This document shows, piece after piece, positions 28,141-39,378 of a DNA stretch of 64,000 nt. Both the position numbers and the translations under genes were made by a program. This DNA comes from Anopheles merus (Eukaryota > Arthropoda > Insecta > Diptera > Culicidae). Under the pieces are notes generated by a model. That model was not told where the DNA came from. It made no database searches and saw only the letters and a list, made by a program, of their open reading frames with translations. The stretch's first letter is position 1. Each line of letters begins with the position of its first letter. The stretch covers positions 11,798,607 to 11,862,606 of the forward strand of contig NC_054083.1 in NCBI RefSeq assembly GCF_017562075.2. Direction: 5' to 3'.

Positions 28141-28759
28141 TGAAACGGGCATGCATTGAGACTGTGCAACATCACCATCGGCGAAAATATGCCAAATTTC
28201 GACAGCATAGCAAACACTTTGCAAACGATTTTTCATGCAGAAACGTAAACATACTGAGCTGGGCTGTGGCTGTTTTTCTATCGCTTCTTTCGCCTCGGTT
28301 TCCGGCAACGTGGATGGAGAAGGAAATTTCGTTACTCAACACTTTACCCACCGAGCGGTGGAAAGGAAAAGTGAGGAGCAGCATTTCAAGAGACCCAACC
28401 ACTTGACTCAGTTCCCAGTTCCAGCTTGGTAGGGAATCTCGGTGGGAAAACTCGTGTTGAAGGGATGGCAGTAACGTATACTCCAACTCCCGATCGGTAT
28501 GCAGTGTCCATTTCGTTTACCTACGTTGAAAGTTTTTTTTTGTTCGCCAGTTTACCGGCAATTGCAACGCTGCACTGTGCAAAGTTAAGCCTAAAGCGAT
28601 GCGAGAAAATTACTGTCGAACTGGGGTGATGACAAACTGCTGGGACACGGAAGGGGGAATGCAACGTAACTGCATACCAATCCATTTGCTTTTCATCATT
28701 CGCTCCACTCTACCTGAACTGGATGGTACAATTTAAAAGGTAGAAAATTAATGGTTAAA

Positions 28760-28794
28760 ATGCAAATCTGTGTGCTTTTGGCTTTTATTTGCAT
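28760..28794 (+). promoter_or_regulatory. Inverted pair of perfect POU octamer motifs
   Basis: ATGCAAAT at 28760-28767 and its reverse complement ATTTGCAT at 28787-28794, separated by 19 bp. The octamer is the classical POU-domain site. Single octamers also occur at 8773, 31195, 47795 and 51181, close to or slightly above chance. Only the close inverted pairing is notable. Confidence 0.3.
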
Positions 28795-31700
28795 CAAGTG
28801 TAGAATAAATCTGAATTTTACTCCCACCTGTAACTTTCTTTTACCTTTCGAGCTGCACTGATGGAATGCTGCAAATTCCCCCAAGCCGCCGCTCGGTAGG
28901 ATAACAACGTTTGTGGTCGGATCAGCAGACGGTTCGGTGCAGTAGCTCTGGCAAACGGCCATGGATGGGCTTAGCTTCTTGTGGCTTCTGCCGGGTGTCC
29001 GTCCGGGGCTGCTCATAGTGTTAGTGGGAATGGGTGGTTTAAAAAATTCTAGCACCCCAAGGACCGCCCCTTGGTGCCGGCAGACCGGCAGACTGACCGC
29101 AGGGAGAACAAGATTGTGGAAAATTGCTTTGGTTTTGCTTGCAGCAAGCCATTTCCCATCGCGGATTGAATGCAGCATACCGATGAGCGTTCCAGAACGA
29201 ACCGGGAGGATAAATGAAAAAATTAGACTCCCGGGCTCGCACGGCACGTCCGTACGAGTTTTCATCGTTAGTTGCCTCGTACTGTGCGTGGCGTGGTATG
29301 CCCTTTTTTCTCTCTATTCTCTACGTGCTGGTCCTATTTCAGTCACATTCTATGCAATGATAAATGCCTCCAAATAGGAAGCAACCTCCCCAACCCCTTG
29401 GCACGGGTAAAATGAAAACGGACGGGATGTAGTGTTTTGAGCCCAAAATAACAGAATCCGTACTCGTCGTCTCTCGTGCGTGATGATAACTAAATGCAAG
29501 CAGCACCTTGCGAGAAAATGAATGAAAATAAAAGAGGACAAAGTGAAAGCAACAAAAAACATTTTTGCGATGTAAATTGAAATTGTTTACTTCTGCATTT
29601 TAATTATTCGCATTTTTTCTGCTGATACTTCGCTTTTCATTTCTGCTTTTATGCCAGTCTGTCGGTAAAGCGAGTTAAAATACTTTTGGTTTGATATGAA
29701 AGAGAATCGTTTGCACCTTGTGATTGCAATGTTTTCACTCTGCATATGCGTTTAACATCAACATCTGTAAGTGCAATCAGTGTAAAATTAGAAGACCTTG
29801 AATAAATACTGCCATTTATGGGCGTGTTCATATTTACTTGGGATGATTGCTAGAGCACAAAACAAGGATTTGTTTGCAATTCAAGTTTAATTTACGGGCA
29901 ATTCCAGCTAACCATACCGTATCGTTCCGTGCATTCACCGCTTCCAAACTTTAATCCATATATCATGTATTGTTCGTAAAGCATTATTTGCTCCACTCTT
30001 TGGCTCTCTTACTGTGATAAAATGTGACAAAACATGCCCTGGATAGATGTATAAATGTTTGGTTTTACGTTTCCTGTAGTGAGCAGTGTGGAGGACTCTT
30101 GCGTACTGTTACTTTATTTGGTTTTTCTTTTACTTTCTATAATTGCAGCCACCTTTCACTCGAAGTCGATGCCGATTCCTATCGTCCATCGCACATAGTT
30201 TACTCAACTCAATTTCAGCCCGGGTTTGAATCGTGAGACAGAGAAAGAGAGAAACACGCTAAGGAAACGTATCAGAACGAACACTCAATTACAATCAATA
30301 AGCTTAGGAAAATCCCAAGGGGAAAGTTTAGCGAGAAGAAAAAACAATACACAAAAACACATAACAAAACATAAGAAAGAGCTTAACTTACTCTGCGTTT
30401 GCATAAACATAACGGCAGAATTTACGTTCCAAATGCTGCATAGTACAATGATTGGTTTCGGTAGTGCATACTAATTGTGATAGTGAGAAAGTGCTGGAAA
30501 TAGGAAAACAAAAAACACAAAATAAATACTTTTTTACATACCACGGACACTATTTGATAGAGAACGGATTTAGTGAGAAGTATCAAGACTGGAAATACAA
30601 GGTGCTCAACGTTACGGAGAAAAAAACAAACGAAGAAACAAGTATAACACACGGCAAAACAAACAAACAGAGTACTTAACGAAGAACGGAACAGAACAGT
30701 AAAGGAAGACTGCCTCGAGGAAGATTCCCATTTCATCCCTCCGATAGGAACGTCAACTAAGACCGATTAAATGCTGACAGGCGACCAGAGGGCACATCTC
30801 CGTCAGTGCAAGTTCTGAAAAGTAAGATTATGTCCTTTACTATGTGTCAAGTGAATGTCCCCTCCAACATTATCCTGACCCACTCCACTCCCGTAACCAC
30901 TATACGGATACATGTAAAAAAAGAAAAACAAAAACAAGCCAAAAAGGTCCTCCACGTCTCTAAACGATGACTTCCGTTACGCGACAAGATTGGGATGCGA
31001 TACGCGATAACACCAAACGATCGCCACGAGTGCCACGGGAATGGGGGAAAAAATGTCACCTTCGATCATAAATTAAACCACGCTGGGCAAAGAAAGCTGT
31101 GCCGAGTCATTCTCGGACAATTCCTGGCCGACATCGCTCAATCTCGAACTCCACGAAAGCGGTCAATGCCACGGTGCTTGCCCGTAGCCGAGCTATGCAA
31201 ATGTTGGCTGCTCCAAACCACAATCACTGTAGCCGGTGGGGATTTTGGGGTGACTGGCCAAACTTATATTGGGGTGCCACAGTTTGGGATCGGGGAGAGC
31301 AGAAACAGGCAAGGGAGGGAAAAGAAAATCACACGGATTTTCACATCATAGCATGAAATTGGTTTTCCGTTCACGCAGTCTACTCGCGCGCACGCTTCTC
31401 TGACAACTCCCTCTTTTCTCCGTATTCAATGGCTCGGGCACAGTTTGCTTACCCTTAGACGACCCTACGTTGTCCAAAGGTATGGTTCGAGCATAGCCAA
31501 GGGAGCTGTGAAGGAACTCCCCCAGCAGGATGTCCCACATAAGGCAACTAGACGGCAGGGGCAAGGGCAGCAAAAAGGAAGAAAAACAACAAACCCCAAA
31601 TTTTAATATTCATTTAACGCCATGATTCGTGACTAACATACAGTTCCCATCGCCCCATAGTCCTAGTCTTACGCAGCTCAACGGCATCGCTACTGTATCG

Positions 31701-32521
31701 CATTCCAATTTTCTCCGAAGTCTTCGGGCTTGTAGCGACCGCTCTGTATCCTCTCTTCTTTCCTTGTGTTTCTTCCCGACCACACCCACAGTCCTGTTTC
31801 TGGCCGCGCCCGAGGTGTTGCCAATCTTACAGTTTACCCCGTACGATCCTGCCATGCCTTTGCGTGTCGCTGTTCAAATACACACCTTCACCACTGCTAA
31901 AACAACCACTGTTACTACAACTGCATTATTTGGCTCTTAATATCGTACTTCCTTGTTTGTTTGCGTTGTTTGCATTGATTCCTATTTTGCTCTGTTTGTT
32001 CGTTGTGTCGTAATCCTTAAAGTGTCGTGATTTATGCATTCTCATAGGATATCCGTAATTATGTAGTAGTTTGCTATTTTGAAGAAATCGTGTCACTACC
32101 ACTCCACTTAGAGAACCATGTTCGTTCTTCAGACGAAACGCATTGAGGTAGATAAGTCACTTTCTTAGGAAGCTCTCTTCGTGAACAAACACGTTTTTTT
32201 TTTCATGTCACTCAAGATCGTGAACCTGCGTTGGTGCGTATATTTTTGATGTTGTTCATTTACCATTATATTAGTATATATGTGTCATGATCTATGGTGT
32301 AACTTTCTAACTCACCACTGTGATAACATTCCGTACTTTTCTATATGTGTGTGTGCGTGTCTTTTACTGTTTGTATGCTCAGTGAGGTATGGTCAACAAA
32401 CAACATAGAAACTATTCGGCCCAAATGCTTGAAAAATGAACCAAATTCAATCCACAGAACCATCTCCAAGCCACCAATACCTCATTGAATCATTCCATTG
32501 TTTGATCATTTGGTTGTTGGT

Positions 32522-32538
32522 TGTGTGTGTGTGTGTGT
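32522..32538 (+). repeat. (TG)n microsatellite, sense orientation
   Basis: 17 bp of TG in the upstream intron. A TGTGTGTGTGCGTGTC stretch lies about 175 bp upstream, so this is a small GU-rich neighbourhood in the pre-mRNA. Confidence 0.95.
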
Positions 32539-33102
32539 TAAGTATTATTAAGTAAATTTACCTCAACAGGAAAGCAAATGATAGTATTGAAACAATTCAG
32601 TGGCGTTTCAAGCAAAACATTTACCAATTACTATTTTACAGTGCCCCACTAACAAACATTTGTTTTGCTGTTCTATCCACACAGATTCAAGTAAATGTGT
32701 AAGTCTATTCATCGACTCGTCGAAACATACTACCCTTCTGCGCTCAAACGCCAAAATGGAAGCGCCAGACACTGTCGTTACATTAATTCATTATCCTTTT
32801 CGATAACAGCCAGACTGCTTGGTCTTGGCAGCTTCGGCAATGTGATCCTCCTTTGCCATTGTTGGAAGGGCAAACCGAACTAATGAATTAACACATCCTT
32901 GCGGCAAGGTTCGGGGAAGATGGTCCGGCTCAGGCAAGCTTCATCCTTTAAGCCTTGTAATACACCCGCCAGGAATGGTGGATAGCTGTCCTGGTGGGCT
33001 AACAGTGTCGACTTCTTACTTGCACAATCTTCTTTCCGAAGTGAAAGAAAATTAATCATATCGTGTATTCTTCATTTGTCTTCCAATCCAAGTCTTGCCA
33101 TT

Positions 33103-33118
33103 CCCCCCCCCCTCCCCC
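33103..33118 (+). repeat. C10-T-C5 run within a pyrimidine tract
   Basis: Ten C, one T and five C, continuing as TTTTTTCTTCTTT. Resembles a poly(rC)-binding or pyrimidine-tract site, but no AG with a plausible exon follows. Confidence 0.9.
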
Positions 33119-36100
33119 TTTTTCTTCTTTGCCCATTACCCTGTCATGTGCTACCGGATGAATGAAGCTTGAACCCTAGCGGTGGACATTATATTTCGGT
33201 CACCTCGCCCAAAAGAAAACATTCTTAATTGCTGGCGGTGGAAAATAAATACTTTGATCACACGCTGTGAGCCGTAATATCCTGCAGTTCCGGTCACTGG
33301 AGATTCCGGTGCTGTTTTGCGTCTTTGGTCAAAGAAACGGTGTGGTATAGCTTAAAGAAGGAAGACACGGTCGAAGTAGACAAAAGCTGGATGGTATAAT
33401 GAGAACAACACAAACAAAAAACGTTTGGGATCTTTCTTGACTGTGAAGCACTTCGCAGTGAATCCTTTCAAGGCTTTTGCACCAAGAAGGATCTTTGTGA
33501 TACAAGTACGAACGATTCCAAAAATAAACGTGTCCTTGCCTTCATAGGAAACCGTCAAGACATAAATAATGTTATCAAAGACCATTTCAATCTTACTCTT
33601 TTTCTTAATACTCTGCCCGTAAGAGCGCTTTCAATTCCTTTTCGAATTATCTTTCGCAGTATTGTGCATACTATAAAGAAAGCTTAGCTTATACATTCAT
33701 TTACAATGTAATTCCGTAAAACTCAATCCCGATTAATTATCAGTGATTCGTTTTATATTTTTGATGAAAATTTAATCTTCATTGGATGCAAAGAAATCTG
33801 TTCTTGAGGAACAAAATTATTCAACACTCTTTCCAGCAATTTGCAAATGTTTCAGTAATAATTCTAGCATGCAGTGTATATATACTTCTCATGGAATCGC
33901 TGAACTACTGTTGAATACTATTTTCATACAATTGTTGACTGACCGATTATTGCTATGTTAGCGCAAAGCAAGTTCCTAAATAATACTCACTCACTAAATC
34001 ATGGAAAATTTTATTCCCCCTAATTGCCACTCGTCTGTGGTTGCTTTTGGTGGCTTTGAATGATGCTAGTTGAAACTTTCGTCCACAGTGCTAACCGTAG
34101 TACCGTGCCAGACCATGCAGGAAACAAAGCAAAATACCCAAGAAGCTCATTAATTTTATCTATCGCCTCATTACCCTTGGCAGTCGAACTTTGTTAATGT
34201 CACTAATGGCGGGGTGACTGTCACCTTGTGTCGGCTAAACGGTCCCTTCAACAGCGTGTGGCAAGCTTCATGTCCACCGAATGTTGATTTATCAGAATTA
34301 ATCGAGAAAATTTACAAATGAATTCTATCCGCCACGGTACTGTTACGTAGAACGAACCGAAAAGGAAAGTCTTTCTATTGGGACGCTTATACCGCCATGC
34401 TCAGTCGGTGACAATCGATCGGGACCTACTGGCCCGACTATTTAGAACGAGTCTTTATGGCCAATCTACGTGCCACGGCAATCTGTCTACCCCAAAATGC
34501 TTCTACGCTTGTGCGGTGTAATTAACAAGATTAGAAATGCTGAAAAGGATACCCATCGAATCTCATAAATAACGTATAATGATCCGAATTATATCTAACG
34601 GTAATATAATCCCACGGTAGCAAGTGACCGTAAACCACAAGCCGTGAACGAAGCAAAGCGCCCTGGAAAAAAGAGTGGATAATTTTTCCCAAACCCCAAT
34701 CTTTCACCATTCGGGGGATAAAGTTTTTTTGTTCCGAGTGGCTTACGAGTTTCATTGGTATGCGAAACCTCTCAACGCAAAAGCGGAGAAGAGGCGATCA
34801 AAATAAGTACAGTGTCGTATTGGTTGCGATGCTAATCGGTTTGTCTTGGCAAATTTTACTTCCTTCGATGATTCATTGTCCGTAAGACGAGAAGTTTGAA
34901 GTTATCCAATTGACGTATAGCTATAGACTTCCAATCCCGTTTCTTTTAAATAGCGTCTCGGCAACGTCCCTTGACAGAAGAAAAAGAGGGAGACAAATGC
35001 CACAGACAAAGCTGTGCCTTTGTGGCATCTTCCGAAAAGTCAACAAAAAAGACGTTTGCATGCAATGATGTACGTTCAATCTGTGTCGATATCTTCCATC
35101 AGAACCGGTAGACCAATTCAACACAGCAACAATGGATCATACAACTTGGGGCTGCTGTTTTCCACTTCTCGACTCCGTCCGTCGAGGCAGTGTGAATGGG
35201 ATAGGAAGAGGAAACCAGGGCATAATATTCAAGCCTCGTCCATCGGAAGCGAACGGATGGATAGCATTTCCTCTTCCGCTCGGGTGCATCGTTTAATGCA
35301 CTTTGAAGCCCAAACCCGAAAAGCGGATGGCGAAACAAATCTGTTCATCCTCCGTCTGTGCGGTGTGATCGGCAAATGCACGTCGGTAGCCCCAAAAACC
35401 TTCCTCTCACGATACAACGCCTTGCCGGCACTATAGCACCGTCTTCTGCCACGGTGAAGCTTCTCGAGAAGGAAGTGCACCATGATTCAACTAATAGTTT
35501 GCGAAAACATCGTTAGCAAAACTCATCACGTCCGCTTCACCCTGCATGAAGAAACCACGGGCGGTTGTGCACCGTGCTCAATCGATCGGAGGTAGTTTTC
35601 TTTCGGTTAAGGAAAGATGTTTACTTCCGGTGCTCGGTGCTCGGCGTCCTGCTTGGCTAAGATGCTTCGTTTAAAATTCTGTCAAGGTTTGTTTTTTGCA
35701 TTCCCGAGCTCGAGGACAAAGAAACCCGGCGCCAGCGTTAAAGGGAACCAAAGCTGCTCATGGTCTGGCACGGAACAGAGCTTACCAGCGCAGGAGACAA
35801 GGTACGACGATTGTAATAAGCAGGAAGGGACGAAATATTTTTTCATTAGCATAGGAAAGTAGCGCTGGTGTAGCTGCCTCTAGCCAAATGTACAATAAAC
35901 AATTGCACTTTCCCCCGGGTCACCTTCAGCATACCCTGTGCTTGGACCGTGAAGAAGAAAGAGACATTTGGACATTTTGGGCATACTTATCCCCAACCAT
36001 CACTGGTGGTGTGAAAGCTTCTTTATGATCCTTTGTTTCGTATTGTGATCGACAGAGCTGTCTGCTGCCCTTATTCTCGAGGAAGCACTTCGTCATTGTT

Positions 36101-37314
36101 AGTGGAAATTGATTAATTCATTTCTTTCCTCCTTTTTATAAGATTCCTTCCGATCGGTGTGCGCAAATGTGCAAAATGGCACAAACAAAGTATAGCTGAT
36201 CTTAGAGAGAAGAAAACTTTGAACAGTTTTTATTTGAAAAGATCAGGGTTTTGTGCAATTACACTGAGTAACATGTCTAGAGTTTTGTTTCATCCTATTG
36301 TAAGCGTGAAGTTTATCTATTTAAGAAAACGAGCAAGTTTACTATTTTCTTCTTTCAAGGAAACAATAGCCGAGTTTTATAACATCATTCAAGTACCTGT
36401 GATGAACATAAAACAATATTTAATTACTTGAATTATAATTGTTTGTGCCACGAAATAGAATCAGATAATATACTACATTTTGTTACTGGAATCAAATCAG
36501 GGATATGTTACCATATAGTTTCATAATTCATACTGTTTTTTTCTGTGAATGTTTGTGTTCAGTTGCATTCACACGGTGTACTTTCATTCTTCTTGTGAAT
36601 CATTGTTCGTTATACCAAAGCAATAAAATGGTAGCACATTTAATTATTTATCAGGCAGTATTTAAGCTTCAAAATTATCTGTTTAATCCGAAGCCTCATC
36701 TTTAAGTTCACATATTTAACCGTTTAACGCTTTAAAATCTATTTCCTTGGTTTTGATTACCCAAAGCCTAATTCAAAGAACATTATTTTGATAACACCAG
36801 TTCGAATCCATCATTTATAGATAAATGTATACTGTTGTTAATTAAATGTTACTCCAACGTTGTACTGCTGGCACTCTATTAAACTTACACGTTATATTAT
36901 GTACCTTTATATCCTTATCATTCTCCCGTAACTAAATAATATAAATCAGCTTTTTCCCTTGAGCCTTTTCCATCCTACTTCTGAACAGTTTTCTTTTTTT
37001 ATTTCACTATCACTATTTTGCCAGCAACATTATTCGCAAACTATTGAGCCAAACTATTTACTAAATGTGTTTATTATTTTGTATCATTGAATTTAACCAC
37101 CTTTCCAAATGTCCTAACAATAAAAAAACACATGAGCACGCCAACACTTCAACACACAACTGTCAGCTAATTGTTCATGATGCAAAATTATTAATTTACT
37201 TTTTTCTTCTTTTTCTCTTTTCTTTTTTATGTCAAACCCATTGTTCGCTCTTCATGCAAAAACCAAAACAAACAAACCAATACAAAACAAAAATCGTACC
37301 ATTCCCGTACCTGG

Positions 37315-37343
37315 CGTGTGTTGTGTGGTAAATGTGTGGTGGT
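37315..37343 (+). promoter_or_regulatory. UGUG-rich cluster upstream of the RRM2 exon
   Basis: About 280-310 nt before the exon, sense strand reads GTGTGTTGTGTGG then AATGTGTGGTGG. UGUG and UGUU are the core sequences bound by CELF/Bruno proteins, and UGUGUG is also bound by TDP-43/TBPH. The surrounding sequence is A/C-rich, so the cluster stands out. Regulatory role is inferred. Confidence 0.4.
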
Positions 37344-37587
37344 ATCAATCAACTAACTCGCCCATTTCGACTTCATCAATTGGAAATTGACGAATGAAAA
37401 CACCAATTCAAAAATGATCAAAATAATTATCTCCATCAACAAATCAAACAAAACCAACATAACCAACCACCACCACCACAACCACCACTATCATAATCAT
37501 CATGCTCATTCCTTGAAATGCACGCAAAAACAAACTACAACCATCAATTCGGTCTGCAAAACAACTACTTACAAACAATAACAAATA

Positions 37588-37625
37588 TTTGTGTTACGGT
37601 GTTTTTGCATTGCATCACACTTTAG
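37588..37625 (+). promoter_or_regulatory. 3' splice site of the RRM2 exon, with weak UGU-containing pyrimidine tract
   Basis: The acceptor ends CACTTTAG and is followed by the first exon base at 37626. The preceding tract is interrupted by purines (TTTGTGTTACGG, then GTGTTTTTGCATTGC), so it is weak as a U2AF site. It contains UGUGUU and GUGUUUUU, which resemble CELF-family binding sequences. AATAAC at about 37577-37582 is a possible branch point. Inference: CELF or Bruno proteins could compete with U2AF here. The acceptor itself is supported by the reading frame of the exon. Confidence 0.85.
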
Positions 37626-37751
37626 ATCGAAAGCTTTTCGTTGGCATGCTTAGCAAGCAGCAAACTGAAGAGGATGTAAGACAGTTGTTTAACGCGTTCG
37701 GAACCATTGAAGAGTGCACGATCCTGAGAGGACCGGACGGTGCCAGCAAAG
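37626..37751 (+). CDS. bru3: Internal exon of a CELF/Bruno-like RNA-binding protein (first half of RRM2), probably bruno 3
   Basis: Seen: a 126-nt open segment between a consensus AG acceptor and an AAAG|GTAAGT donor. It starts with the last two bases of an Asp codon and ends with the first base of a Gly codon, leaving 41 whole codons between. Residues show RRM beta1/RNP2 (KLFVGML), the CELF signature [13 protein letters not shown] in helix 1, then [15 protein letters not shown] in beta2 and the following loop, ending ASK-G. Known: in CELF proteins the RNP1 stretch (G-C-A-F-V) follows directly, so it must lie on the next exon, which is not in this window. KQQ and the helix sequence fit CELF3-6/fly Bru3 better than CELF1/2/arrest. 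Role in the family: binding of UGU-rich RNA to control alternative splicing, translation and mRNA stability, in nucleus and cytoplasm. The exon is symmetric (phase 1 at both ends), so skipping keeps frame but removes half of RRM2. Family certain; paralogue assignment slightly less so. Confidence 0.9.
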
Positions 37752-37757
37752 GTAAGT
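37749..37757 (+). promoter_or_regulatory. 5' splice site of the RRM2 exon
   Basis: AAG|GTAAGT is a full match to the metazoan donor consensus and follows the Ser-Lys codons that end the recognised RRM2 fragment. Strong donor plus weak acceptor is a common arrangement for regulated exons. Confidence 0.92.
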
Positions 37758-38067
37758 GCTAAATGTAATCGATTCTACCTGTTTTCACATCTTGCTCCTG
37801 TTTTACTTTAGCGCTCGGTGTACGATTAGTTATGTGCTGCTATTCCACAATTTCCAATCGTATGATCGGTTTGTGTTGTCCTTTATTTTTTAAATTAAAA
37901 ACCTTCGGTTATGAAACTCGTTCTCAAAACAAAATTTTCTTTTTTATTATGTTTTATGTTTTCTTTTACTGCAATAAGTTGTTTATGAATGCGTCCGAGT
38001 CCATTTCGAGCATTTAAACAATGCAACTTTGCACGTATACACAACGGGCACTATTCTTCCTTTCACT

Positions 38068-38108
38068 TGTATGCGTGTTGTGCTGTTCATGTGTATTAGA
38101 TTGTGTGT
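38068..38108 (+). promoter_or_regulatory. UGU-rich cluster 1 downstream of the RRM2 exon
   Basis: Roughly nine UGU triplets occur in 41 nt, starting 317 nt after the donor, including GTGTTGTGCTGTTC and TTGTGTGTTT. This is a dense match to the known CELF-family binding preference in the pre-mRNA sense. Role in exon choice is inferred. Confidence 0.4.
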
Positions 38109-38168
38109 TTTATGCCTATTATGTCATGCGTGTCCAACAATTCTCTGACGGCAGGTACGAAATATAAA

Positions 38169-38211
38169 TGTTTAATTTGTGTCGTTTACGTGTGTGTTTT
38201 TGTTTATTGTT
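38169..38211 (+). promoter_or_regulatory. UGU-rich cluster 2 downstream of the RRM2 exon
   Basis: A second group of UGU motifs, including TTTGTGTCG and CGTGTGTGTTTTTGTTTATTG, about 420-460 nt after the donor. With the first cluster it makes a GU-rich zone of about 140 nt immediately 3' of the exon. Confidence 0.38.
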
Positions 38212-38249
38212 ATTAGGGTTGCTGAAGCGTAGCATAATATGAGCTTTTG

Positions 38250-38262
38250 AAAAAAAAAAAAA
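38250..38262 (+). repeat. A13 homopolymer
   Basis: Thirteen A in a row, about 500 nt after the exon and just downstream of the second UGU cluster. Confidence 0.9.
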
Positions 38263-39348
38263 CTAAATCATATGTGCTGTATCAAAACTAGGTAAACACA
38301 TGTTCACATGACTCTTTCCTGTTGCACACAATGTAATGGCAAATATTACTTGCTAAAAGCTTAACAAATCATTTCCGATTTTCAATTATTGTTTATTCTA
38401 CACCAACTACGCTCTTTAGCGTTGGGATAGTAAAACCTGCTAAAACTTGTAATAGATCCTGGGAACTAATTTAGTAACTCAATACAAACACACCCGGCTG
38501 CAATCAATAGTCTTCCGAGCCGGGTAATTTGTAAGCGTTGCACAGGTTACTGAAATTTTCCTCCTTCCTTTCTCAGCCTTACACCATCTCGTTCTACGAA
38601 AAGAAGAATGATTCGTATCATTTTAATTGCTCATTTAAGCTTTCGGGTTTCGTTTTCATTCGTGCTTTTCAATCTTCCTATATCATCGCAAGCTATCCTA
38701 CGGATGCTCGTTTGCGAGGTAAAATTCTATACTGGGTTTGAGAAAATAGAAACAAAAAAAAGGTAAAAGTCCAAGTGGAAAGATTAATTACAGCTGCTGC
38801 CGGGTGGTTTGCGGAGCAATCAGCGGAGCCGTTTTTTTCGGGCACCTTTTTCTCCATCGTACACTCCTGACCCCTTTTTGGGCGATCTTTTCTACACTCC
38901 GGGCGTGCAATAATAATAACACAAGAATTCAAATCCTTCTTTAAGCTCTGGAAAAATGCCAGTCATTTCTCTCTAACTATATCCGGACACATAAACACTC
39001 CGGGTTTACTTTCCGGGACAGAGTTCGCGCCAAGGGTAAGGTCCATTCATTTCGGACTCCACGGTCCCGATGGCGATGTTGTTTGCCGCTTTTGCGTCTT
39101 GCGTCCGTTATCCGCTTGCTAGTTGCTAGTTTTGCTCATTGTCCTTTGGATACAATTTTCCCTCCGTCAGGCATAGTCAAAGGGAAAGTCACCGACGGTG
39201 TGTTACATTCAGCGCTGAGCAGCCATTTTTTCAATTACCTCATTTTGGAGAGTCCATCCGTCAACCGGATCCACCGAGAAACTGGGATCGTGGGAGAGTT
39301 GTATCATTTATTTTACCATGTCGGCCATGCAACGCTTCCTGTCACCTT

Positions 39349-39378
39349 CCTGGTAACTTCCTGCCTGGTAACTTCCCA
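39349..39378 (+). repeat. 15-bp tandem duplication
   Basis: Two adjacent copies of a 15-bp unit starting CCTGGTAACTTCC; the first 13 positions are identical. Looks like a small local duplication. Confidence 0.9.

Larger units (their letters stand above)
18676..37625 (+). other. Upstream giant intron, part B (candidate recursive site to RRM2 exon)
   Basis: No recognised gene. Contents: AT-rich stretch at about 19800-20130, 20-bp perfect palindrome at 22937-22956, possible cryptic exon at 22600-22685, (TGC)7 at 23978-23998, (AC)n at 25357-25375, G11 at 26596-26606, a 60-bp pyrimidine tract at 28081-28140, an inverted octamer pair at 28760-28794, (TG)n at 32522-32538 and a C-rich run at 33103-33118. 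The last 1.5 kb before the exon is AT-rich, with A/C-rich stretches (37261-37290, 37440-37500) and a UGUG cluster at 37315-37343. The longest open frame (28696-29265, minus strand, 189 codons) has no recognisable family features. Confidence 0.75.

Noticed and set aside
28625..28716. GTGATGA and CTGA about 86 nt apart, resembling box C/D snoRNA ends
   Set aside because: The flanks do not pair to form a terminal stem, so the motif spacing is probably chance.
28696..29265. Longest open frame, 189 codons on the minus strand
   Set aside because: No domain, signal peptide or family motif; it overlaps open frames on the other strand and lies within the intron.
36795..36815. GTTCGAATCC resembling a tRNA B box
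   Set aside because: Flanking sequence is AT-rich, lacks an A box and does not fold into a tRNA.
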